From contig OX638132.1 in the NCBI GenBank assembly GCA_951804985.1, forward strand, positions 104,026,026-104,090,025: a DNA stretch of 64,000 nucleotides, written 5' to 3'. Made by a program: the position numbers and the translations under genes. This document shows positions 23,601-35,600 of the stretch, one piece after another. The notes under the pieces were generated by a model, which saw only the letters and a list, made by a program, of their open reading frames with translations, did not search any database and was not told the DNA's origin. The stretch is from Dryomyza anilis (taxonomy: Eukaryota; Arthropoda; Insecta; Diptera; Dryomyzidae). Each line of letters begins with the position of its first letter. Position 1 is the stretch's first letter.

Positions 23601-26600
23601 ATGTGGAAAATGTCAGGGACGGGATGTTGTTAGTGTGCGAAAGCGTGAATATATTTTTTGAATTTATTTGATTAGAAATACGTTTAATTGAAGAAATTTA
23701 TGAAAACAACTGAAGATTCGTATGATGTTACCTTATAGGGTAAAATAATCGGAAGCCAGATAAATTATTTTACGATAAATGTTTTTCTGAGACAAATCTT
23801 TCCACTCTCTGAAAAATAATAATAATTGTCTTGGGAAGGATCGACTCGAAAATGAAGTGTCTCGGAGAAAAATTGTCTCGGGTTTACATTGTCCGGTTAG
23901 AATTTTCTCGGGCAAGAATATACATTAACCCAAATTATAAATAATACATAGTTTAAATATCGTCACTATCATGCCAAACGTGTGAATGTGCAATTTTTGA
24001 CATTTGCGTTTTACAGTTTTGAATGTAGTTTATCCTCAAGTATGCTGTGCCAAAATCGCGTGTCATTTTGTTGGATATTTTTAGCCACAAAAGACAAAAC
24101 CAAAACGGCGAATTTGAAAAATGTAAAATCTTGTCATGCCAAAAGGGCGAATCTTTTCGTTTTTTCGCCATTACTTTTTATTGGTATAAGATAAAATAGT
24201 GGTTTAAAGGCATTTATTGTTTGTTTTCAAAGCATCTATCGATTGCCAAACATTAATTTGCCATTTGTTATTTGCAGGAAAAAAAGTTTGGAAAAATATT
24301 TATAATTAATGATGCAGATCGATAGGTAGATTGAAAACAAACAATATTTGCCTTTACATCACTATTTTATCTTGTACCATTAAAGAGTTATAGCAAAAAA
24401 CAAAAAGTTTCGCCCTTTTGGCATGACAAGATTTTCAATTTTTCCAATTTCTTCGTTTTTATGCCATAATTTTTTATTGGTGCAAGATAAAATAGTGATG
24501 TAAAGGTATTAATTGTTTGTTTTTAAAACCGTTTGTTTACAAATTTTATATGAAATTCGATCGGAATTCGATCGAAATCCGGAACAAAGCCGATAGTTTA
24601 AATTGTTAAATAAAGTAAGATAAATAAGTTTCAATATTTTGCAATTTTAGTTTGGTGTTTTTTACAATTTAAGCCAGAGTAAAATAATTCGAACAAGCCT
24701 ATTTTTCTTTTGCATGCATAGAGTCCTATAAGTGATCTTTTCTGTAAATAATCTCTCTTTCCAACACTAGCTCATAAGACTACGCTACCACGTTGCACTA
24801 ATGTTGGCAAACAACAAATAAAATACCCTAAAAATATTGCACATCACGCCAAGGACGAAGACGATACAAACAACTATGACAACTACGAAGATGATGATGT
24901 TGTTGCTGCTGCTGCTTATGATAATAACTATGGTGATGGGAAAAATATAGTATTGCTGCAGCATCATAATGATGATGATGACGCTGATGAAGAGGATGAG
25001 GAGGAAGATGATGATGATTTCACAACACTTTCCGAAATAAATGAACCGCAAAAGGCATTCGCTTTGACGACTGCCGCCGCCGTAGCCGCACCACCACTGA
25101 CAACAACAATTGATGTTGATAATCTGTTGGATGCCATCGATGCCACCGCAAAAACAGAGCAACATATTCTGCTGACGACGGCGGAAGCCGTTGCTGCTTC
25201 CCTGAGCGATGACAAATCACAGCAATTGAGTGACATCGACAATGAATCCTTCAACAGCATTGATTTCGAGGCAGAGATATCAATCGCGGGCATGGTTGTT
25301 GCCGTAGCAACGATGGCGGCAGGTGCTGCTGCAGATGGCGCCACCGAACGACCGAATATTGACGAGAGCAACGCGACGAAATCGAGCAGCGACACAATTG
25401 GTTCCTTCTTCAACAATTTGCTAACGCATCCCAGCACAGGTAAGCGTGGCATGCAGACAGGCACGACGGACGGACATAGACCGATATACAGCTGATTGAG
25501 ATGAGGTTTCGTGGTTCGGCGGGGTAATTGTCAAGGGTAACGCGGCGGCAGCAAATATTATGCTTTCATGCATATTATATGCGAACTGCGCACCAGTGCT
25601 GCCAAATGTTTTGTCTCCTGTTGGCAGCACCACCAACCGCACTACCGCAGAATTTATTTACAATGTACGGTGCACCAATCAAATTATTTGCATAATTGCT
25701 TCACAATGTGATCAAGTTTTTGGTGCTTCGTGCATGCGGCGGCCATTTGGCATTTTCCACATTTAACGAGAATGTGCAACAGATTCGGCAGATGCAACGA
25801 CAAAGACGACGTCGTCATCAGCTGCTCTTATTATTAAATGAACCATGGCTGACAGTGTTTGACAAGTGCGCCAGGGAGAGCTAGAGTAGTGCTCTATATC
25901 GTTAGAGTCCTGAAGAGTGAACGGAGCTGGGAAGAGTCGTTAGAGTGTAGAGTAGTGTGGTTGAATTTCGGAGCACATTTAAGTTGGCTCCACATTTTGG
26001 CAAATCAAATTAGTCATTGAAGACGTAGCACGTTGACAATGTTGTTGACGATAAAGTCATCGCTAATGTTGATGATGAGCGTAACGATAACGATGATGTT
26101 GGTGTGTAATGTGTGTGTGATATGTGTTTGCTGTTGCATCTGAAATTTGCATTTGCCTCTTTATTAAATCAATTTAAATTGCGCTCTAGTCATGTGAATG
26201 CGGTGCATTTAAATTCGTTTTGTGTGTGGCATATCTAAAGAATTTTGTGGCATGGAAACTCATGAAGCACGTACTAATTGCTCGCACATTCCTCGTTTTA
26301 CACAACATTTTAAGCAGGGTCTGATTTGTTAAGCGCATTTTCAGTGCGAAATTTAATAGTTTGCGGTTACTGTAGCATTTTCATTAATTTACAAAAGCGG
26401 TTTCGCTGAAGAATTCCATTTAGTGTATTCGAAACAATAAAATATCTATTGACAGATATTCCAAAGTTAATTTAAGCACAATTCACTGTTTTTGACTTTT
26501 ATTTCTTTATTTGATCTTGTTTCATACGAATTGTTTCTTATCAGAAAATAGCATTATTTGCTTAATCGACATTTTCAATTTAACAAAATTATAAAAACTC

Positions 26601-29600
26601 GGCTGTACGAAACTACACCCCAATGAAAAAAAGGTATTAAAACTAAAAACGAAACTAAGCCCAAAAAAATAAAATCACACTCCAAAAAAAATGAAATTGT
26701 CCACCAAAAAAGTTGTTATTTTTTTCTAATATGCAATTTTTTGGTGCATGTTTTAATTATTTTTTTTGTGACCTTTTTTCAATGGCTTCTAATTTCACAG
26801 CGCCTAAAAACTCTCACACTTGGAGTCCAGAGTCGGCATTCACACGATTATTATTAAAAATTGTTTGAAAATTGCGTCGACGGTTGGGCGTTTATTCAAT
26901 CGTATGATTTAGACTTTAAATAAACTTTCTGATCAACAGTTTTACAACTCTCTAAAGGCTCGAATACACTATAGAGAAATTAGCTAGAGATAGAGAAACA
27001 AAATCTACCGTATAACTACCTACAGTGGAGCTCTATGTAGTGTTTACACAACTCTATGAGATTTTTTCACTATTTTGCTCTATCTCTAGCTATTTTCTCT
27101 ATCGTGTAAACTCGCCCTTATAGGAATCGGTTTTAAAGTGGGACATAGGGTAATGTGGGAAATTGTAATTTTTGGACATGTTTGTGCACTTAGAGTGCTG
27201 TTGTTTGTCGTTTTTAATTAGGAAGGTATGTTTGAAATTATCTTGTATATCTTTTGAAATACATGCGGGTTTTGCAAATAATTTAATTTAGGTTATGATC
27301 AAATTGCGGTATTCGGGTAAAGTGGGAAAAATCTTAAAAAAAAACATAAAACAGTAGCCGCGGTAGCTCAGTAGTTAGTGCGTTGGATTGCGAACCGAAA
27401 GGTCCCCGGTTCAAGCCTTGACTGGGCTAACAACATCTCTTCATAGAAACATTTTTCTATACCGCGCTACCTCTCGGCAGTAAATGGCAAACCTACGAGA
27501 GTAAAACATTGCCTAAGAAATGCTCTCACTCGCCGTTGGGATTCGGCATAAACTGTAGGTCCCACCACTTACAGCTCAAAATGGTCAAAGAGCTTGGCCT
27601 AAGTTCTTATAGGACTGTAGTGCCAAACTATTATGATTATAAAACATTACAATAAGGTAACAAAAAAATAATGATGTAGTAAGAGAAATAAGAAGAATAC
27701 AAATCTTAATTTATAAACAGCTCAGTAGTTATGTTAAGAAAATGCGATAAAAATTGTGCATTTACTACTAGTCAGATTATTTTGATTCGAAATGAACACA
27801 ATCTAGTTTCTGGTTGTCAAGTTCACAAATTTCAAGTATCATTTGCAGATATAGCAGTTCACTGAATTTTTAAAATTTAAATTCTTCTGAATTTCATTCA
27901 TGCAAATTGTTCTGATGTAGTTGAAGAGTCTTTGCAGATGTTTTTTTGACTTTTGTTAAGGGATCGCTTCTCGGATTTTTTCAGCAATTCAGATCTTTTC
28001 ACAGGTGAAGTCAGAATTTTTCTTATCTTTGGTTTGTGGCCAAGATTGCATGTTTTCTTGGCTACAATAGAATTTTGGTATACATTTTAAATTTCCCACT
28101 TTACCACAACATTTTACAACAAGTCAAAAATTGAATATTTTTTTGAAAAATCGCTCAAAAATCAATTAAAAGCAGGTTTTGAAATTGTGCTCTCGCAAAC
28201 AGAGCGCGCTCGTATGGATTTGTGTCATAAACAATGTTTCACCGTCCATATGTTCGTGCCGCGCAACAGTTAGCTCGCTGCTGTAAAGTGAGAAGCACGA
28301 GCTACACACAAAAGAAAAATTGTGTAATTTTACGATCATAAAGCGAGGCTTTGTAGTTGCATTTTTAAACACGCGTTTAAAATTGAATATCTAATGTTTA
28401 AATTTAAACTTTAAGAATCAACAATATGTGTGTAAAATTGAACATTAAAATGTGTAAAATTACTCTATTCTGGTGTGAAACTGAAACATAAAATGTGTAA
28501 AATTAAGAATTTCTAAAATTAAATATATGTAAAATTAAACATAAACTGTTTAATATGTACGGGGGGTTGCGTTTCCGAAATGTTTAAGTATAATTTTGCT
28601 CTGTGAAAATCAATGCACTTATTTTTGAATCAACTTTTTTGATTTTCTTTATTATTTAAATTATTTTTATAATCAAAATCAGAAGATAAGAATAGTAAAT
28701 GCATCGATGTCCGCAGTATTTCATGCACAAAAAGCTAAAATGATACTCGTCCATTTCGTTCACAACCTAAAAATAAAAAGAAATTTGGTTAGAATAATAA
28801 CAAGAACACTTTAATGTTTATGAATACAAAATTCATTTAAAAATGTTTATAAACCATTGTCTTCTGGTTTATAGTTGAGTGATATCCCCTGTTCTTAGAT
28901 GTCTCTACAGCAAGCGAGTTTAATTAGAATAAATAAGCATGGCTTGGCGTCATTTTCACTACAGACTAATAGTCGCAAGTTTCAACAAGATGTGCTTAAA
29001 ACTCAACAAAGCTAGAGTGTAAGAATAAACAAATGATGTGAAAATTTACTACGCGTGTCTAATTTTAAACATTCGACATATCAAAATTAAACATTTTGTG
29101 CTTAATATCACACAACAAAGGTATAAACATGCAAATAAAATGTATATGTATACGTAAATAGTTGTAACATTAAACAATAATTGTCTAAATCTTTTTTTAC
29201 AAACTTATATACGCATAAGGAGTGCGTCATTAGAAATGTGTGCATCGAAAAATAAAAATATCTCAGTAACCACTTTGTCAATTTTCAAAAAGTTATCATT
29301 TTATTAAAGTAAATTTTATTCATAGTAATTATAAAAAAAAAAAATAAAAAAAGTAATTAATCAATGATAAAATTATTAACTTTTTCTGCAACTCCTATCA
29401 TTAGGGCCTTCACAGTCTCTTCCTCGATCCTTTGGCTTGCAGCACACCATTGACGCCGAAAATTTACAACGTCCTTAGATACCCGTTTGGTGGTCTTCAA
29501 TTCCCTTTTTACCAGAGCCCAATATCTCTCGATTGGCCGGAGCTCTGGGCAATTCGGTGGGTTCGCTTCTCTAGGGACTAACACTATATTATTTTTCTGG

Positions 29601-32600
29601 TACCAATCCAAGACAGCTTTACTGTAGTGACACGAAGCAAGATCAGGCCAAAATAAGGTAGACACTTCATGTTGTCTTAAAAATGGTAGAAGTCTCTTCT
29701 GTAAGCACTCCTTCAAATATATTACCGTGTTAATTGTCCCAGTGATCACGAAAATTTTGCTTCGTTTGCCACAACTACAAATTGCTTGCCACACGAGAAA
29801 TTTTCTTGGAAACTTTGCTCTTCTTTGGGTCTTAAATTTATCCGGGACATTTCCTCTAGCATCGGCAACATAAAATTCTTGGCCAGGAAGCTGAGAAAAG
29901 TCGGAAAGAACGTATGTTTCGTCATCCATAATGCAACATACTTACTTTTTCACAAAATTGTTTTTAAGCTTTTTAGCACTCTTTTGCCTCAACATTTTTT
30001 GCTGCATTCCGATCTGGGACTTTTTGAAATTTATATGTCTTCAGACCAGCTTCGAGTTTCGCTCTCCGTACAAAAGACTCAGAGCATCCAACTTTGAGAG
30101 CTACATTTCGTCCTGAGATATTCAGGTTTTTCTTCAGCACGGTAACCACCGTCTTCGCTTTGTTTCGGTCACCAGAACCTTTCTTTTGGCCTGTTCCTGG
30201 CTTCCTATCATAGCTAAGGTCCGCCTTGAACTTTTGAAGTACTTTTGATTCAGTGTTCCGGTGAGCTTTTACAATTTTTGCAATCCTTTTATATGTAAAG
30301 TGAGGATTATTTTAGAAATTTTTTATAATTTCCTCACGCACTTTTTGTTCATCGCACATTTTTTCGCTGAATAACAAACCAATTTTGCAAAAGTTACATA
30401 CTACATATTTTTTCAAACCTAACTTTTACGTAGTAATTTTAAACTCAGTTTTTAGAGTGTAACAGAACTTCAATCGTCCAACCGAGCTGAGCATGCAACA
30501 TCGTACTCGCTGCTTGATCTTCTGTTAAATGAAGCGCTCGAAATGTACAGCGCTCCTACATTTCGAGCGGCTCGGAGTTGCTCCTTTTTAAATTATTTTG
30601 TTTGCAACAGTTCTTTTGTTGTTATTTGCGTTTATTCTTGTTTATTATTTAATTTTATGCATGTATTACTAAATATAGATCATTGAATATGCATTTAAAG
30701 CAAATTTACAAAAAGAGCGAGTCAACCGAGCGGTCGAAATGTTGTGGTGCACGGAGTAGCGTGCTAGCATAACAGCTCGAAACTCTGTAGACCGAGCCGT
30801 TGTGTTGGTTTGCGGCTCAACATAAATTGAATTCAGCGAAAAACAACAGCGCTCGAAGGTCAAAGCGAGCGCGCTGTTGTCTGCGATGCGCAGTTTGTTT
30901 ACAGATCCTAATAAATATGCTGTCAATCGTTTGTTGTTGAGAGAGCTAGTTTTGAGCTTTTTTTGCGTGCTCTTGAGCGATCTTTCCGAAGCCTGATTAA
31001 AAGACATATGAATGAAATTCTGTTAATACGAAAAGTTAGATCATGATCCAGTATATGACATAGGTTCTTCAAAAGAATTAAAAAAATTCAAATGTAATTT
31101 TTTGGTTGCAAATCAAAAGTGTTCCACTTTACCCTAGGCGCCCCTACTATTCTCAAATACAATTAACGATTTCTGTATTCAACTTGCTGTATTCTCAATA
31201 CTGAAATATAATTTATAAATTTTGCATTACAATTTTCTATTCTGATGCACAATTTGTGTTTTTTTAAATACATCTCCAGTATTAAATTCGATACTATTCA
31301 TAAACATTTAGCATCAAATGTATGTTTATTGGGTCCAATTTTTTTCTTTGTATCATTGCATCGCATGACCGTAACTCAGCGCTGCGTAGCAACTTAGCTG
31401 CTAATTGCCAAAGTTCAATTACTTTGGCAACTACTCGGTCAGTACTATTTGCCGTAGACAAACCACAACAACAACAGGAGCAACAACATGAGTTCGAGCG
31501 CTGACACTAATTCGCCCGAAAACCAAGTAATTTAGCCAAATAAATGAGCAACGCGGCCGCAACATGCATCTTCGGGCCAATTACCGCAGCGCATGCAACG
31601 CGAAACGCATTAAGACCCAGCAGCCGAACGAACTGTCCTGGGATGGCGGGACAAAAAGCTCTTAACGCTCACACGAATGCTTAGTGCTTAAAAACTTAAA
31701 CGGAGCTAACGGCAGACCACGACCGAGGGCCGACCGAACGGGAAAACTATTTAAAAGTTTTTGCTAAACATGAGAAGGCCATAAACAGGAAAACAGCTTC
31801 TATTGGAAATTAATTTCACACAGCCACACATACATAGTACACATGTAGGGTACAAAACACACACACACACTACATGTGGACATTATTTTACAAGATCAAC
31901 AACTACACACAACAATAAGTTTGTTGCGGCCGATGTTATTTTTAAATGCATTTCCGCCAAACATGCAACCACACAAAATGGCTGCCAAAGTAGCGCCATT
32001 TTATAGTTTGGGAGAGAGTGAGGGAGAGCGAAATAAAGAGAGAGTGTGAGGAGGAGGCAAAGAGGTCGCGAATCTGCCAGCGACAAGCGAATAAAAAAGG
32101 AAACTCATCATTTATAGACCATTAAAAAGTTCATCTGCACATGCATTACACGGTTAATGCATTCAGGCAACGGATGGATAGATGGATGAATGGAAGGCTG
32201 GATGGTCTGAATGCTGCGTGATGAAAGAGAAGATAAACAGGAATTCTAGGGTTCACACTTTTTGTTATCACAGACCGAGGCAAAGTTTATGGCATATTTC
32301 TAACAAATACTTAGATAATTAAAAGTTTCTGGAAGGCGAACAACCGATTATCAAATTATGTAGAATTGTAAAATGTATATTTTTGTGGACGGCCAAAAGA
32401 AACGGATCATTTGATACTAAATTCGCTTTAGTCGGCCTAATTATTGCTAAACTGCATTGAGACTGCCACCCTACTATATAATAAAGGGTTTTTAAATAAG
32501 AGCGCTACATTAAATAAAACAAAAACGGTTTTGGATATCAATGAAATTCTTTATTCCTATAAAGGTACGTTCGTTGCCATTATGTATGGAACCCGATTTC

Positions 32601-35600
32601 TTTTGCATGGCCACCACGGGCACGTTTGCAGAAGTCCAGACGCTGAACCCCATTTTCGACGGTTTACAAGCATAAATCGGCCGATACTGCTGCAATTACA
32701 CGTTCGATATTCGTACGAAGTTCATCAATCGTCGCTGGCTTGTTGGCATAGACCATAGACTTGACGTTGCCCCACAGGAAATAGTCTAACGGCGTCAAAT
32801 CGCACGACCGAGGCGGCCAATCGACTGGACCATTTCGTGCGATAACACGTTCTCCAAACTTGGTTTCCAATAAATTGATTGTGGCATTCGCTGTGTGGCT
32901 TGTGGCGCCGTCCTGTTGGAACCACATGTCCTCCAAGTCCATATTATCCAACTGGGGCCAAAAATATTCGGTTCTTATTGAAAGGTAGCGATTCCCATTC
33001 ACAGTAACGTGCCGGTCTTGATCATCACGGAAGAAGTACGGCCCAATGACGCCGCCGGCCCATAAACCGCACCAAACCGTAATTTTTTCGGAATGCAATG
33101 ATGACTCATGGAGTACGTGTGGATTGCTGTCTGACCAATATCGCATATTTTGTTTATTGACGAAGCCATTCAGCCAGAAATGAGCCTCATCGCTGAAGAT
33201 GATTTTTCGATGAAAATCCGAATCATTTTCAAGTTGTTGCTCAGCCCAATTCACGAACATGGGACGCTTCTGGTGGTCAAGCGGCTTCAGTTCTTGCGTC
33301 AATTTGATTTTGTAAGGATGTAGGCCAAGATCTTTGCGCAAAATTCTCCACAAGGACTTCACAGAGATGCCCAACGCTTGAGTACGACGTGTGAGAGACA
33401 CATTTGGGCTTTCTTCAACTGAAGCCTCAGCGGTAGCAATATTCTCGACACTTCGGGCACTTCTTTGTCTCACTGGCACGGGAACATTTTGTACTGTGCC
33501 TGTGGATTCAAATGTTTCCACTAGACGCTCAATTGTTGATCTGTTGAGGCCACTGACTCCGAATTTCGGTAGTAAATTTTAATAATTTCGACTCTTTGTT
33601 GGCTCGTATATCTTTCCTTCGTGAAATAGCAAACCTTACTGAAGAGAAATGTCAAAAGAGCGGCAAGAAATATGGCATCGTTTGCTGTCCCTGTTGCTCT
33701 ACTTTTGTAGCGTCCCATTTGAAAAACCCTGTATAAAAAAGGTTTGGAGAAATTTATTGTATAACTGCGGAGAATCGAATATCAGTACCGAACACTATTT
33801 TAAGTACGACTTTCATTTATATCATTCATATATCAATTACACTGTTCTACAAGGATTTTAATCTGGAATGAAACCTATCATTTCTGGTCGATTTCGGTCT
33901 CCTGATTCTTGCATTTTTAACACAAATTTCTTTTTGATTTTTTGCATAAACTAATATCTGGACACAGATTTTTTTTTGCCAATTATCCGTAGGGCAACGT
34001 TCATATTTTATTTTGTGATATAGTTAGCATTTGCAACATGTCGAAATCGTGCGATAACGTGCGATATAAAGTACCTAAAACAGCCTCTTTGCAACTTTGA
34101 CTTGATGTTGTGCAAAATCTCGACGTATAGGGAAAATTCTGAATACGCAGCATAAATCAGGAGACCGAAAAATACCAGAAATGATTGGTTTCATTCCAGA
34201 TTAGGCCAACAACCGTCAATTTGTAGAACAGTGTTATATATCAATTATAATTTAAATAATATCAAATTGGAAGTACAGCAAATCCTGTCATTAAAAATCC
34301 ATTTTACACAACTCACTAAAGTCTGAATTCTATTAAGCTACCAAGGATCATAGTACTGAAATTATTCTTAATTGTTCTATTTCCCGTTTTAACCATTAAT
34401 AGTTTGTTTAGGGACCTAAGTAAAATACTTTAGGAAACTGTATACATTTTTTTTAGAATACGAAAAATTTCGATGATGGATTAGGCATTATATAGGCATG
34501 GTGGAAAATTGATTTTGACATCATACGAGATATAAGGAGACCTCTTCTATTAATGCTCTGGTCGAAATTGTTCAGTGAGAATTAAATCTTTGATTAAGAT
34601 TATCAAAGAAAGAATTCGGCGAAATACTCAACGAAGTATAAGAACTCTTTCCACTGACCCAAAAATTTCACGAGGAACTGTCCATAACTTTCTTTAATTG
34701 GATCTAGGACGATTACAAGAAACGCAAAGTTCATGGAGTTTTCGAAGCAACCGTAATAAAAAGACGGTTTTCCGAGTGTCTCACATTCTTTCACGTCACG
34801 GTGGTAACGATTTTAATAAACTTTTTGTCTTGCAGGAGTCGCACAATGTTTAAAACTATCGAGTTTGTTCTGTTTCGATCACAGATATTTCTACCCTCCA
34901 CAAACATGTTTCAAGATTTCAAAATGCCGTTTCTGTGATGGTATGGGTTAAATAGTTTAGTGATTTCAAATAACTGAGAGACGAAAGGTACCAGGTTCAA
35001 CCCTGAAATGGGGCTACTAACATCTTTTAGAAACATTTTTCTATACAGCGCTACCTCGCGGCAGTAAATGGCAGACCTCCGAGAGTAAAACATTGCCTAT
35101 GAAAAGCTCTCACCAGTCGTTCGGATTCGGCATTAAAACTGTATGTCCCATCACTTTGAGTATAAATATAACACGCACAGCTCAAAGTGAAGAGAGATAG
35201 CCTAAGTTATGTAGAGCCAAACTATTATTATTAAATATTAATAATTTAAATAAATTGTATTAATTTCATTGTATTTTAGCTTCCTTCCGATCGGTGAAAA
35301 ATTATAAACCCTGCTAAAGACAAAGCTTCATGTGTGAGCTTGAGGGCTAGCGAGTGAGCATTTTTGTGTAGAGTGCTGTTGCTGCCGCGGTTGTAACTGT
35401 TAACGTAAATATCTGTGAGAGTATGTGTGTATGTTTGTATATGCATCCATTTGTGCATGTGTATGGTGTATCTGTGTGCCTGCATCTGTGTCAGTGTGTC
35501 TGTCGACATGCCTGGCGGTCTTTAAAAGACTTCGTGTTGCTGTGGCTTTTAGTTTGTGACTCCTTAACTAAGGATAATGTTCACACACACACATACAAAG

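Noticed and set aside
24785..25464. Minus-strand open frames of 126 and 166 codons opposite htt exon 6
   Set aside because: They are complements of GAT/GCN-rich codons (giving Ile, Val, Ser runs). The + strand frame has matching splice phases.
27354..27430. Possible functional tRNA gene at the SINE heads
   Set aside because: The acceptor stem does not close, the sequence continues into a shared 200-bp body, and target duplications flank the whole unit.
29786..30116. + strand open frames opposite the DD37E transposase
   Set aside because: Shadow of the minus-strand transposase; the catalytic motifs are on the minus strand.
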